64,000 nucleotides of DNA from Flavobacterium sp. (GCF_004211145.1 NZ_SEBS01000003.1:62001-126000), one strand, 5' to 3'; counted from the stretch's first letter, positions 1 through 10,803 are shown. Numbers and translations are program-made. Notes: generated from the letters alone by a model not told the origin.

Positions 1-290
1 TGTATTCGGCGATCTTGCTGCAACCGAACATGTCGATTTATATGTTTTTCATACCGATCGGAATTCCGGCATATATCTTCGGAATAGTCTATCTTTTGTA
101 TTCGATTTACGGCATGCGCGCCAAGAACGACAACATCGGCCACACGGCTCACTTTGGCGGCGCGATCGGCGGTTATGCGATCACGCTCATGTACCATCCG
201 TCTTTATTCGTCGACGATACGCTGACAGTCATTTTGTTAGCGATTCCGATCGTACTTCTTTTCATTTTGGAGCGCACGGGCAAGCTGTAA
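1..290 (+). CDS. Rhomboid family intramembrane serine protease, C-terminal part (5' truncated by window edge)
   Basis: Frame open to the window edge; HTAHFGGAIGGYAITLMYHP resembles the rhomboid active-site His helix (H-x-x-H-x-x-G-x-x-x-G). Confidence 0.75.
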   Translation, partial: YSAILLQPNMSIYMFFIPIGIPAYIFGIVYLLYSIYGMRAKNDNIGHTAHFGGAIGGYAITLMYHPSLFVDDTLTVILLAIPIVLLFILERTGKL

Positions 291-338
291 TGGCACAATA
301 GTTGAAAAAAGCACAACACAACAATAAAACTTTTTACC

Positions 339-1034
339 ATGAAAAAGATTTTCCTACTACTCGCAGCGGTTACTTCGATGGCCGCATCGGCACAAATCCA
401 GGTCGTCGACCAAAAGCCCCAGATTTCAGTTTCAGGCGAAGGCAAAGTGAAGGCGACACCTGATCAAGCCCGAATCTCAGTAAGCGTCGAAACGCGCGGC
501 ACGAACGCCACCGATGTCAAGAAACAAAACGACGCGACGACCGAAAAAGTCGTGCAATTCCTCAAAAAATTCGATTTACCTAAAGGCGATGTCCAGACAC
601 AGCGCGTGTCGCTTCAGCCGGAATACGAATATGAAAAGAAAAAATATACGCACGTCGCATCGCAAACCATCACGATTTTCCTGCGCGACCTTAACAAGTA
701 CGACGCGTTGATGGGCGGATTGGTCGATACGGGCTTGAACCGAATCAACTCGGTCACGTTCGAATCATCAAAAGAAGAACAATTCAAATCGGAGGCTAGA
801 AAACTCGCGATGAAAGACGCAAAGGCCAAAGCCGACGATTACGTTTCGGCCCTCGGCTCACAAAAAGTCGGGAAAGCGTTGACGATTAATGACAATACGC
901 AAGTCGTGTATCCGCAACGCATGATGATGATGGCCAACAAAGAAATGGCCGACGGAAGCGGAAATAGAGAAACGATCGCGATTGGTGAAATTGAAATTAC
1001 CGCCAACGTGTCGGTGAGTTTCCTTCTCGATTAG
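339..1034 (+). CDS. SIMPL (DUF541) domain periplasmic protein
   Basis: Signal peptide MKKIFLLLAAVTSMAASAQ; ISVSGEGKVKATPDQARISVSVETRG motif. Confidence 0.85.
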   Translation: MKKIFLLLAAVTSMAASAQIQVVDQKPQISVSGEGKVKATPDQARISVSVETRGTNATDVKKQNDATTEKVVQFLKKFDLPKGDVQTQRVSLQPEYEYEKKKYTHVASQTITIFLRDLNKYDALMGGLVDTGLNRINSVTFESSKEEQFKSEARKLAMKDAKAKADDYVSALGSQKVGKALTINDNTQVVYPQRMMMMANKEMADGSGNRETIAIGEIEITANVSVSFLLD

Positions 1035-1054
1035 CATAAATTCAAGTGAATATA

Positions 1055-1083
1055 AATTCCTGGTTTCGACCGGGATTTTTTTT
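1055..1083 (+). terminator. Rho-independent terminator-like hairpin
   Basis: AATTCCTGGT-TTCG-ACCGGGATTTTTTTT after the SIMPL gene. Confidence 0.6.
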
Positions 1084-1164
1084 GTCCGGAATTTCAGATT
1101 CGTGATTTTATTCAAGGTCCGCGCGCATCCGCTAATCCGCTAATTTTCTAACTAACTAATCAAG

Positions 1165-2028
1165 TCAAATTAATTCCTCAACGTGCTTCCGAATATTCTC
1201 CGAAATCTTCCTCGTCGGTAAATCATTGTCGTCATCCCCGAACGGATCCTCGATTTCTTCGGCGATCAATTCCAAGCTCGCGAGTACGTAAAAGATGAAA
1301 ACCACGACGGGCGCGACGTAATATCCCAAACTGAACGCGTATCCGAACGGCAACGTCATTACGTAAAAGAAAATGAATTTCTTGATGAACGCGCTATACG
1401 AATACGGGATCGGCGTATTTTTGATGCGTTCGCACGCGCCGCAAATGTCGGTGAACGAAAGCAGTTCGGCGTTGAGCACGATAAGCTGGTCGCCCGTGAT
1501 TTTTCCGGCTTCGTACAACGCATTTATTCGCGCGAACATCGAAGCCGCGATCTGGTTGGGTTTGTGTTTGTGATGGTCGATTTCAAGGTCGAGCCCGTCG
1601 AAAAGCTGGCGCGCCGTATCGCTGTCATTCAGATGTACATGCAGGACCGCGGCGTAATCGGGAATTCCCTTCCTGAAAAATGCACGGTCTTCTTCCGACT
1701 TCAAGATCGAGCAAAGTTTGAGCGCCAAATTACGGCTGTTGTTGACAAGCGCGCCCCAAAGCCGTCGGCCTTCCCACCAACGGTCGTAAGCCGTATTCGT
1801 CCTGAAAACCAACAACAACGAGATCACGAACCCAAGCATGCTGTGCATCGTGTTGATGTTCCGGATGTAATTTTTCTCGGACAACTGCCAATATTCGACC
1901 TCCAAATAACCCAACACGCCCGAATACAAACCAATCGCGATCATGATCGGGAAAAGTTTGCTGAACGTGTCCGATTTGTGGAAACGGAAAATGAATGTGA
2001 ACCAATCTTTTGTGTTGTAGGAAAGCAC
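1165..2028 (-). CDS. Bestrophin family ion channel (UPF0187); likely GTG start at 2028
   Basis: YNTKDWFTFIFRFHKSDTFSKLFP ... NTAYDRWWEGRRLWGALVNNSRN is bestrophin-like; the N-terminal part of the track ORF (to 2088) is translated repeat. Confidence 0.85.
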   Translation of the reverse strand: MLSYNTKDWFTFIFRFHKSDTFSKLFPIMIAIGLYSGVLGYLEVEYWQLSEKNYIRNINTMHSMLGFVISLLLVFRTNTAYDRWWEGRRLWGALVNNSRNLALKLCSILKSEEDRAFFRKGIPDYAAVLHVHLNDSDTARQLFDGLDLEIDHHKHKPNQIAASMFARINALYEAGKITGDQLIVLNAELLSFTDICGACERIKNTPIPYSYSAFIKKFIFFYVMTLPFGYAFSLGYYVAPVVVFIFYVLASLELIAEEIEDPFGDDDNDLPTRKISENIRKHVEELI

Positions 2029-2039
2029 GGGGTTGATTA

Positions 2040-2094
2040 TTAATAATTGACAATTGATAATTGACAATTGACAGTTGACAATTGACAATGACAG
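2040..2094. repeat. Heptanucleotide short-period repeat (TGACAAT-like)
   Basis: aattgacaattgataattgacaattgacagttgacaattgacaatgacag. Confidence 0.85.
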
Positions 2095-2205
2095 GTGTTG
2101 TGAAAATCGTTCTCAAATATATTGAACTTTTCGCTGACGAAGAACGCAACAGCATCAACAACATTATTAATCATTAATTATTCACTATTCATTATTCATT
2201 ACTAA

Positions 2206-3504
2206 TTAAAAAGACAAATTCCCCGCCAATTCCCTCAAAGTAATCTCCGAAATCTTCGCGTTGTACTTAGCGATGCTGTACCGCAATTGGGCGTTCAGGA
2301 AATTGAGTTGTGCGGTTCGGTATTCGATTGTCGGAATCGTTCCGATGCGATACTTTTCCATCGTGATGTCAAGGTTTTCACGCGCGATTTCCTCGTTTCG
2401 GGATTCCAGATCGATGAGACTGATATTGGTCAGATAGGTCTGATACGCCGTTCCGAGTTGCGACAAAATCGCCTGGTTCTGCTGTTCGACGAGCACTTTT
2501 GAATTCTCGAGCTGGATCTTGGCTACTTTTTCGTTGCGGTTCTGGTTGAATCCGTTGAATATGTTCATCGTCGCCGCGAATCCATACGTCAGTCCATTTG
2601 CAGAACTTTGCGAGGTAAATCCAAGACTGTTCCGCGTTTCGGCAAAATTATAACCCGTACTCACACTGACGACGGGATAGCGTTGTGATTTGACCGCCTT
2701 GAGCTGCAGTTCGGCCACGCGTTTTGATATCAGCTGCGCCTGTACCGATGGATTTTGCTTGAGTGCCAATGTTTCCAAATCGGGAAGGAGCAAAGCGCTG
2801 TCGACCGTAAATTCGTCGGTCACCGTAAAATCGATTTTGGTATCTCGGGCAAGCAATTGGTTGAGCTGGATTTTCGTGTTGGCATAGGTTTCCTTGGCAC
2901 GTAATAACGAAGTTTCGTCGGTGTTCATGTCGACTTTTGCATTCAGGACTTCGAGTTTACTTGATTTCCCGATCGTAAACCGGTTGTTTGCAAGTTCCAC
3001 GCGAGCTTTTGAAATCGCAAGCGTCGTGTCGAGTGACGCGATCTGTTGCTTTTGTTGCACGAGGTCGTAATATGTGGTCGAAACGTCCGAGACGCGTGTC
3101 AATACGACCAACTGCAGTTCGGCCTGACCTAATTTCTGCAGTTCCTTGAGCTGATCATAACGCGCGAACATTCCCAAACCATCAAAAATCGTCCAGCCAA
3201 GACTGACACCGTAATTTAAATTGCTGTTTCTCGCATTGTCGAGTTCTTGGACCGTCCCATCTGACCGTGTTTGCGAACTATTCTGCACACTGTTGTTGTC
3301 GGTCACGGCGGCTTCTACATTTGGCAACATACCTGCGTTACCGATCGTCGTGTTGGTTTGATCGATCCTCAGGTTGTTTTTTTCTATGCGAATGTCATAA
3401 TTGTTTTCAAGCGCAATCTTTACCGCTTCTTCTGCTGTGAGCAGTTCCTGTGAATTGGCGGCGATTGCGGTTAAAAATAGGAGTAGGGTGGCTAATTTTT
3501 TCAT
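2206..3504 (-). CDS. TolC family outer membrane efflux protein
   Basis: LTAEEAVKIALENNYDIRIEKNN and TolC-type coiled-coil repeats; operon with RND genes. Confidence 0.9.
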   Translation of the reverse strand: MKKLATLLLFLTAIAANSQELLTAEEAVKIALENNYDIRIEKNNLRIDQTNTTIGNAGMLPNVEAAVTDNNSVQNSSQTRSDGTVQELDNARNSNLNYGVSLGWTIFDGLGMFARYDQLKELQKLGQAELQLVVLTRVSDVSTTYYDLVQQKQQIASLDTTLAISKARVELANNRFTIGKSSKLEVLNAKVDMNTDETSLLRAKETYANTKIQLNQLLARDTKIDFTVTDEFTVDSALLLPDLETLALKQNPSVQAQLISKRVAELQLKAVKSQRYPVVSVSTGYNFAETRNSLGFTSQSSANGLTYGFAATMNIFNGFNQNRNEKVAKIQLENSKVLVEQQNQAILSQLGTAYQTYLTNISLIDLESRNEEIARENLDITMEKYRIGTIPTIEYRTAQLNFLNAQLRYSIAKYNAKISEITLRELAGNLSF

Positions 3505-6500
3505 AACGATGACCTGCTTTCTTTTTCATATTCGTCGGCGTGGTCGAATTCAGGGCGATGCACGCGTTCTTTCGACCAAAGCGAGTAAATGGCGGGGATC
3601 ACGAATAACGTAAGCACGAGCGAAAATACGGTTCCGCCCACAATCACGATTCCCATTCCCATGCGGCTTGTGGCGGCGGCTCCGAGCGACATTGCAATCG
3701 GTAATGCGCCGAGTGAAATCGCCAGGCTCGTCATAAGGATCGGACGCAAACGCGCTTCCGAAGCTTCAATGATCGCATCCATTTTGTCCTTGCCTTGTTC
3801 GCGTAATTGATTCGCGAATTCCACGATGAGAATTCCGTTCTTCGTCACGAGACCGATGAGCATGACCGTTCCGATCTGGCTGAAAATATTCCATGTCTGA
3901 CCGAATAACCAAAGCGACAACAACGCACCCGCAACAGCCATCGGTACCGTCAGGATAATGATGAACGGATCGAGGAAACTTTCGAATTGCGCGGCCAGGA
4001 TCAAATAAATGAGCAACAATGCCAATCCGAAAGCGAATAACGTATTCGACGAACTTTCCACGAAATCGCGGGATTCGCCACCAAGATCGGTCGTGAACGT
4101 ATCGTCGAGCACTTTTTCCTTGATGCGGTCCATGGCCTCGATTCCGTCGCTGATACTTTGGCCCGGTGCGAGTCCGGCCGAAACCGTCGCCGACATATAA
4201 CGGTTGTTGTGGTACAATTGAGGCGGGCTGCTTTGTTCGTTTACCGAAACCAGGTTGTCGAGCTGGATCAACTGTCCATCGGTATTCTTGACGAACATCG
4301 ACGTCAGGTCAAGCGGCTTCGAGCGGTCGACTTCTTCGAACTGGCCCATTACCTGATATTGTTTTCCATTTCTCATGAAATATCCGAAACGCTGTCCGCT
4401 CAGGGAAAGCTGCAGCGTCTGCGCGACGTCGAGCACCGAAACGCCTAAGCTCTCGGCCTTTTCGCGATCGATCGTCACGTTGATTTCAGGTTTGTTGAAC
4501 TTTAGGTTGACGTCGGAATTCGAGAACGTTTCATCTTGGCTGACCTCGTCCATGAATTCCGGGATTTTCTTTTGCAATTGCTCGAAATTCTGCGCCTGGA
4601 TAATGTATTGGATCGGGAATCCGCCGCGACGGTTTACGGCGATCGTCGGGGATTCCGATACGTTCACGCGCGCCTCAGGATATGCTTTCGTCCATTTGGT
4701 CAGGTCGGCGGCGATTTCTTTTTGGGAACGCTCGCGGTCTTCGGGTTCCTTCAAAGCGATACGGACACGACCCGCGTTCACGGCGCTGGAACCGAATCCG
4801 GGCGAGGTGATGACCAAACTGACTTTCTTTTCAGGAATGGAATCGTTGATCAGGCGTGTCATTTCCTGCATGAAGCGATCCATATATTGATACGTCGCGC
4901 CTTCAGGCCCGGTCACGTTGACCCCGATGAAACTCCGGTCGTCATAAGGCGCCGTTTCCTTGGGCAGGATCGAGTAGAATAACGCGATGAATCCGATACA
5001 GATGATGATGATCGGGAAACTCAACCAGCGTCGGCCCATGAATTTCTTGAGCGATTCGGCATAACCTGAATTGAGTTTGACGAAATACGGTTCGGTAAGA
5101 TTGTAGAATTTCGATTTTTTCTGTTCGCCTCCTTTCATCAGGTAAGCGTTCAGCATCGGCGTCAACGTAAGCGATACGAATGCCGAAATCAAGACCGCGG
5201 CCCCGATCACGACGCCGAATTCCCTAAACAATCGGCCCACGAAACCTTCAAGGAAAATAATCGGCAGGAAAACCGCCGCTAGCGTAATCGAAATCGAAAT
5301 TACGGCAAAGAAAATCTCGTTCGAGCCTTTGATCGCGGCCTCGATGGGCGACATGCCTTCCTCGACTTTCTTGAAGATATTTTCAGTGACCACGATCCCG
5401 TCGTCGACGACCAAACCTGTTGCCAACACGATCGCGAGCAATGTCAATACGTTCACCGAGAATCCGAGCAAATACATGATGAAAAAAGTCCCGATAAGCG
5501 AAACCGGAATATCGATAAGCGGTCGGAACGCGATCGCCCAATCCCTGAAAAACAGATAGATGATCAGGATTACGAGCACGAGCGCAATGCCCAACGTCTC
5601 GACTACTTCGGTCACCGATTTTTTGATGAAAACCGTATTGTCGATCGCAATGTTGAGTTTCAAATCCTTGGGCAGCGTATTCTCAAGTTGGTCGAACTGC
5701 TTGTAGAATTCGTCGGCGATGTCGATGTAATTCGTACCGGGTTGCGGAATGATCGCAAGTCCCACGAGCGGCAAACCCGATTCGCTCATTTTAGTCTCGA
5801 GGTTTTCCGGCCCGAGTTCAGCGCGTCCGATGTCGCTGAAACGCACGATTTTTTCGCCTTGGGCAAGAATGATTATGTCGTTGAATTGGCTGGCTTCGGA
5901 CAAATTCCCCATGGTTTTCACCAAAAGTTCGGTGTTCGCGCCTGTTAATTTTCCCGATGGAAGTTCGATGTTCTGCGCATCGAGCGCCGCCCGAACGTCT
6001 GAAACCGTAACGCCGTACGAGTTCAGTTTTATCGGATCGAGCCACAAGCGCATCGCGTAGCGTTTTTGTCCCCAGATCTGTACCGACGAAACGCCGGGAA
6101 TCGTCTGAAGGCGCTCGGCAATCACATTCTCGGCATAGTCGCTGAGTTCCAGCGCGTTTCGCGAATCGCTTTGCACGGTCATCGTGATGATCGGTTCCGA
6201 ATCGGCGTCGGCTTTTGAAACCACAGGAGGCGCGTCGATGTCCTGCGGAAGCGAACGAACGGCTTGGGAAACCTTGTCGCGCACGTCATTCGCGGCTTCT
6301 TCAAGATTTTTCTCGAGGTTGAATTCGACGGTAATGTTGCTCGAACCCTGATTACTCGAAGACGTGATGTTTCGGATGCCGTCGATCGAGTTGATCGCTT
6401 TTTCAAGAGGTTCGGTGATTTGCGATTCGATGATGTCGGCGTTCGCGCCCGTATAATTGGTCCTGACCGAAATCTGGGCCGGGTCGATCGACGGGAATTC

Positions 6501-6605
6501 GCGGATTCCCAAATACGTAAACCCGACGACCCCGAACAAAATGATCGCGAGGTTCATCACGATCGTCATGACCGGTCGCTTGATGCTCAGCGTGGAAATG
6601 CTCAT
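3501..6605 (-). CDS. Efflux RND transporter permease (HAE1/AcrB-like)
   Basis: 1034 aa; MSISTLSIKRPVMTIVMNLAIILFG; GLVVDDGIVVTENIFKKVEEG. Confidence 0.95.
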   Translation of the reverse strand: MSISTLSIKRPVMTIVMNLAIILFGVVGFTYLGIREFPSIDPAQISVRTNYTGANADIIESQITEPLEKAINSIDGIRNITSSSNQGSSNITVEFNLEKNLEEAANDVRDKVSQAVRSLPQDIDAPPVVSKADADSEPIITMTVQSDSRNALELSDYAENVIAERLQTIPGVSSVQIWGQKRYAMRLWLDPIKLNSYGVTVSDVRAALDAQNIELPSGKLTGANTELLVKTMGNLSEASQFNDIIILAQGEKIVRFSDIGRAELGPENLETKMSESGLPLVGLAIIPQPGTNYIDIADEFYKQFDQLENTLPKDLKLNIAIDNTVFIKKSVTEVVETLGIALVLVILIIYLFFRDWAIAFRPLIDIPVSLIGTFFIMYLLGFSVNVLTLLAIVLATGLVVDDGIVVTENIFKKVEEGMSPIEAAIKGSNEIFFAVISISITLAAVFLPIIFLEGFVGRLFREFGVVIGAAVLISAFVSLTLTPMLNAYLMKGGEQKKSKFYNLTEPYFVKLNSGYAESLKKFMGRRWLSFPIIIICIGFIALFYSILPKETAPYDDRSFIGVNVTGPEGATYQYMDRFMQEMTRLINDSIPEKKVSLVITSPGFGSSAVNAGRVRIALKEPEDRERSQKEIAADLTKWTKAYPEARVNVSESPTIAVNRRGGFPIQYIIQAQNFEQLQKKIPEFMDEVSQDETFSNSDVNLKFNKPEINVTIDREKAESLGVSVLDVAQTLQLSLSGQRFGYFMRNGKQYQVMGQFEEVDRSKPLDLTSMFVKNTDGQLIQLDNLVSVNEQSSPPQLYHNNRYMSATVSAGLAPGQSISDGIEAMDRIKEKVLDDTFTTDLGGESRDFVESSSNTLFAFGLALLLIYLILAAQFESFLDPFIIILTVPMAVAGALLSLWLFGQTWNIFSQIGTVMLIGLVTKNGILIVEFANQLREQGKDKMDAIIEASEARLRPILMTSLAISLGALPIAMSLGAAATSRMGMGIVIVGGTVFSLVLTLFVIPAIYSLWSKERVHRPEFDHADEYEKESRSSL

Positions 6606-7666
6606 GATTTCGTCGCTTTTTGGACTGTTACCTTGATCGGCGCGTCGTTCTTAAGTGTCATGACGCCCGTCGTCAACACCGTGTCGCCCGATTTTAATCC
6701 TGACAATACAAGAATCTCGGCTTCGGTTCTCGTAGCGGTTTCAACCTTTACTTCCTTGGCTTTACCGTTGGCGGCGATAAATACTTTCTTTCCGCCCTGG
6801 ATCGGAACCACGGCTTCGGTCGGGATCACGATCGCGTCCTTGATTTCCTGAAGCGGCAAGTCGACGTTCGCAAATGTTCCGGGAAGCAGTTTTCCGGCTG
6901 AATTGTCGGCGATGGCGCGCATTCGTAATGTTCTTGTATCGACGGCGATTTCAGGTTCGATCGCGTAGATCTGTGCCGTGAATTTGTTCGACGGGCCGGC
7001 GACCGTAAAACTAACGGTAGAGCCGATCTTCATTTGGGACGCATATTTTTCAGGAACTGAAAACGTGATTTTTACTTGCGAGCTGTTGACGAGTTTCGCG
7101 ACGAGCGTTTCGGCCGTGACGTAGGTTCCCGGAGATATCGAACGCAATCCGATCTTGCCTGAGAACGGCGCGCGAACCGATGTCTTGCCCAACTGTGCAT
7201 TGATCAACTGGGTTTCAGCCTTTGCCGATTTGAAGTCGGCGCTCGCAATGTCGTATTCCTCGCGGCTGATCGCTTCTTTCTCGAGTAGGAGTTTTGCGCG
7301 TCTCTCGTTTTCAGACGCTAAATTTTGTGCGGTTTGCGCCTTTGAAAGTTGGGCGCGTAATTCGACGTCGTTTACCTTGAACAGCACTTGTCCTTTGGTG
7401 ACGTTCGTTCCCTCGCTAAAGAAAATTTTCTCGACGATGCCTGAGACTTCGCTTCGGATATCGACCTGCTCGTTGGCTTCTATCGAACCGGAAAGCGACA
7501 ACTTATTTTCGAAATTTTGGGGCTTTGCGACGACCGCCGAAACGGGTTGTGGCATTTTTTTGCCCTTATCGTCTTTCTTGCTGTCTTTGTTGGCCGAGAT
7601 TCGGTGAAAAACGAGCGCGCCTATGCCGACGGCGATCAAAGTGTAAACTATGTATTTTACTTTCAT
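6602..7666 (-). CDS. Efflux RND transporter periplasmic adaptor subunit
   Basis: Biotinyl-lipoyl-like GSIEANEQVDIRSEVSGIVEKIFFSEGTNVTKGQVLF; overlaps the permease by 4 nt. Confidence 0.92.
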   Translation of the reverse strand: MKVKYIVYTLIAVGIGALVFHRISANKDSKKDDKGKKMPQPVSAVVAKPQNFENKLSLSGSIEANEQVDIRSEVSGIVEKIFFSEGTNVTKGQVLFKVNDVELRAQLSKAQTAQNLASENERRAKLLLEKEAISREEYDIASADFKSAKAETQLINAQLGKTSVRAPFSGKIGLRSISPGTYVTAETLVAKLVNSSQVKITFSVPEKYASQMKIGSTVSFTVAGPSNKFTAQIYAIEPEIAVDTRTLRMRAIADNSAGKLLPGTFANVDLPLQEIKDAIVIPTEAVVPIQGGKKVFIAANGKAKEVKVETATRTEAEILVLSGLKSGDTVLTTGVMTLKNDAPIKVTVQKATKS

Positions 7667-7848
7667 AATGCAGGTTAAATCGAGCGAAAACGCTTTGGCA
7701 AATCTAAGAGATAGCGTTTCGGAATCGGGAACTGTTAATTTTTATTTAACAGGTGTTTCGGGATTATTTCGACGAGTGACCGTTTGTCGTCGATAAGGTT
7801 TAACCGCAGAAAATAAATGTTGCCGAAAATCCTAAATCCCACGTCGGG

Positions 7849-8406
7849 TCAAAAACTTTCCAAAAATGTGACTCTTAAAGTAAAGAGCGAGAAAATCAAT
7901 AAGACAGCCGCAGTGAAAAACAACAATCTTCGCGCCCAAAGGATTTTTTTCCTGAGGAACAAAATACCAATAACGATAAGGATTGCGATTATTATCGGAA
8001 CGGTAAAGACGGCCGTTATTACAAGCAAAAAAAACCAATCCTGGGGCGAGTCCGACAAATCGAACCAACGCGTCACGATCGGTTCCAGATTTTGGTCTTC
8101 AATCACTTTTTTCCAATCGGACTCGTTCTTGAACGTTTTATATTCTTCCGATTTCTCGTCGAACACGAAATAATAACCGGTTCCTTTCCCGATGATGTGA
8201 TCGCGATAGAAATACCATTTCTCAAGTCTTTCGAGTTTGTCGAATCCGATTAGGATCGGTGTCTGCGCATCAGGATACGGGTCGCAATGACAAATCGTGT
8301 GGCCGCCCGGCGTCTCGAAGAAAATCTCGGCCAATCCGACGCGAGCGTTTGCTGCAGTTGACAGAAACAGAGTCGCAAATAAGGATAGCGTCGTCAGATT
8401 TTTCAA
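7849..8406 (-). CDS. Hypothetical membrane protein with signal peptide; TTG start overlapping the recG stop (TTGA)
   Basis: ORF with signal peptide and a TM segment; overlap with recG. Confidence 0.6.
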   Translation of the reverse strand: MKNLTTLSLFATLFLSTAANARVGLAEIFFETPGGHTICHCDPYPDAQTPILIGFDKLERLEKWYFYRDHIIGKGTGYYFVFDEKSEEYKTFKNESDWKKVIEDQNLEPIVTRWFDLSDSPQDWFFLLVITAVFTVPIIIAILIVIGILFLRKKILWARRLLFFTAAVLLIFSLFTLRVTFLESF

Positions 8407-10505
8407 CTTATGTAGTTCCAGATATTTTTTTTCTTGGTCATTTCGATGTAGGCGTTGCGCATGGCCGCATATTCGGGTTTTTGCATGCTCGGATCGTCTT
8501 TGAGCAGTTGCATCGCATAGTTGCGCGCGAGTTGCAGGATGTCACGGTCGCGTACGATGTCGGCAATCTGTAAGTTCAGGACACCGCTTTGTTGCGTTCC
8601 CATCAAATCTCCGGGGCCGCGTAATTTGAGGTCGACCTCGGCAATTTCAAAACCGTCGTTCGTGCGCGTCATGGTTTCGATTCGCGTTTTGGTGTCGTTT
8701 GAAAGTTTGTGGCTCGTCATTAAAATACAGTAACTCTGTTCGGCTCCACGACCGACGCGACCACGCAATTGGTGTAATTGCGACAGGCCGAAACGCTCTG
8801 CCGATTCGATGATCATCACCGACGCATTGGGCACGTTCACGCCGACTTCGATTACCGTCGTGGCGACCATGATGTTGGTTTTTCCTTTTGAGAAACGCTG
8901 CATCTCGGCATCTTTTTCAGACGGTTTCATCTTGCCGTGCACGATTGAAACAGAATATTGCGGCAACGGGAAATCGCGCGAGATGCTTTCGTATCCGTCC
9001 ATGAGATCCTTGAAATCCATTTTTTCAGACTCTTGGATCAGCGGATAGACGATGTAGATTTGTCGGCCTTTCGCGATTTCGTCGCGTATGAATTTCCATA
9101 CTTTGAGCCGGTTCGCGTCGTAGCGATGCACGGTTTGTATCGGTTTTCGTCCCGGAGGCAATTCATCGATCACCGAAACGTCGAGATCGCCGTACAGGCT
9201 CATCGCCAACGTACGCGGTATGGGCGTGGCGGTCATGACAAGCACGTGAGGCGGGATTTCGTTTTTCTTCCACAATTTCGATCGTTGCTCGACACCGAAG
9301 CGGTGCTGCTCGTCAATCACGGCCAAGCCTAAATTTTGGAATTTTACCTTGTCTTCGAGCAACGCATGCGTGCCGATCAATATGTGAAGCGAACCGTTTT
9401 CGAGCTCTTCGTGAATGATTTTCCGATCGGCAGTTTTGGTTGAACCCGTGAGGATTTTTATGTTGATTCCCAGTCCGATAGCCAATTCGCTCAAACCTTT
9501 GAAATGTTGGTTCGCTAGGATTTCGGTCGGCGCCATCAAGCACGATTGGAAACCGTTGTCGAGCGCGATCAGCATGCTCATGAGCGCGACGATCGTTTTG
9601 CCCGAACCGACGTCGCCTTGCAGCAAACGATTCATTTGGGCGTTCGTTCCCATGTCGTTACGGATTTCCTTGATCACGCGTTTTTGCGCATCGGTCAAAT
9701 CGAACGGCAAATGGTTTTTATAGAAGATGTTGAAATACGTGCCGACCTGCGTGAACGGATGGCCTTTGATCTTGTGTTTCCTGATCAGGTTTTTCGTGAT
9801 GAGTTGTAATTGGATGAAGAACAATTCCTCGAATTTGAGCCGGAATTGCGCCATCGCTAGCGCTTCGGAGCTCTTCGGGAAATGGATGTTGAACATCGCG
9901 GCTTTCTTGGGAATGAGCTTTGCGTCGCGCATCAGATTTTCGGGCAACGTCTCGGTGAAATTGGCTTGGGTTTCGAGAAAAAGCTGCTGCATCATTTTAT
10001 TGAATGACCGGTTGCTTACGCCACGGTTGTTGAGCGTTTCAGTGGACGGATAAACCGGTTGCAGTGCCGTTCTCAGGCTTTGTTCGTGTTCGGCAAGTAA
10101 TTCCATTTCAGGATGCGCCATGCTGAACTGGCCGTTGAACGATGTTGTTTTCCCGAAAATCACCATGGGTGAATTGATCTTGATGCCCTCGCGGATCCAT
10201 TTGATGCCTTGGAACCAGATGAGTTCCATTTGGCCCGTGTCGTCCACGAAAGTCGCGACGAGACGTTTGCCGCGTTTTTGCTCGACGGTTTTTACGTTTA
10301 TTATTTTGCCGATAATCTGGACCTCGGCCGTACTTTGGTTGAGCTCGTTGATCTTATAATAGCGCGTGCGGTCGATGTAGCGGTTCGGGAACAGATTCGC
10401 GAGATCGGCGTATGTATGGATGCCCAATTCCTTGCGCAACAAGTCAGCGCGTGCGGGTCCGACGCCTTTAAGGAATTCGATCGGTGTTTGGAGTAAACCG
10501 GACAT
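8403..10505 (-). CDS. recG: ATP-dependent DNA helicase RecG
   Basis: LLQGDVGSGKTIVALMSML, VIDEQHRFGVEQR, QLRGRVGRG; 700 aa. Confidence 0.97.
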   Translation of the reverse strand: MSGLLQTPIEFLKGVGPARADLLRKELGIHTYADLANLFPNRYIDRTRYYKINELNQSTAEVQIIGKIINVKTVEQKRGKRLVATFVDDTGQMELIWFQGIKWIREGIKINSPMVIFGKTTSFNGQFSMAHPEMELLAEHEQSLRTALQPVYPSTETLNNRGVSNRSFNKMMQQLFLETQANFTETLPENLMRDAKLIPKKAAMFNIHFPKSSEALAMAQFRLKFEELFFIQLQLITKNLIRKHKIKGHPFTQVGTYFNIFYKNHLPFDLTDAQKRVIKEIRNDMGTNAQMNRLLQGDVGSGKTIVALMSMLIALDNGFQSCLMAPTEILANQHFKGLSELAIGLGINIKILTGSTKTADRKIIHEELENGSLHILIGTHALLEDKVKFQNLGLAVIDEQHRFGVEQRSKLWKKNEIPPHVLVMTATPIPRTLAMSLYGDLDVSVIDELPPGRKPIQTVHRYDANRLKVWKFIRDEIAKGRQIYIVYPLIQESEKMDFKDLMDGYESISRDFPLPQYSVSIVHGKMKPSEKDAEMQRFSKGKTNIMVATTVIEVGVNVPNASVMIIESAERFGLSQLHQLRGRVGRGAEQSYCILMTSHKLSNDTKTRIETMTRTNDGFEIAEVDLKLRGPGDLMGTQQSGVLNLQIADIVRDRDILQLARNYAMQLLKDDPSMQKPEYAAMRNAYIEMTKKKNIWNYIS

Positions 10506-10644
10506 TTTGTTTTGAATTTTGAATTATAAATCGTGAATGGCGCGTATGATCCGGGAAAAGTTTGGTGTAGCGAATATAAGTTTTTTATTGTGGAATTTAA
10601 AGCGTTTTTTTGCTTCGGATGTCGTGAAACCGCGCGTTGGTTGC

Positions 10645-10677
10645 AGACCTAACAGGTTTTCAAAACCTGTTAGGTCT
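10645..10677. repeat. Perfect 33-nt inverted repeat (16-bp arms, 1-nt centre)
   Basis: AGACCTAACAGGTTTT-C-AAAACCTGTTAGGTCT. Confidence 0.95.
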
Positions 10678-10803
10678 TACAAAAAAGCACAATTTTTTTT
10701 AATCCCCAGTACACTTTTTATACCTATTTTCCTAAAATCATCCAAAAGCAAAATCTGCCGACGCAACTCATTTTCGTATATTTGAAAACTTTCCATTCTC
10801 CAA

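Noticed and set aside
1564-2043. Long plus-strand ORF antisense to bestrophin (and similar antisense ORFs such as 19766-20530, 55300-55878, 24205-24834)
   Set aside because: Antisense to strong known genes; low-complexity Arg/Phe/Val-rich translations typical of the reverse frames of GATCG/TTCG-rich codon usage
3501-7666. Novel transporter system
   Set aside because: Canonical TolC/RND/MFP efflux operon with overlapping genes; ordinary
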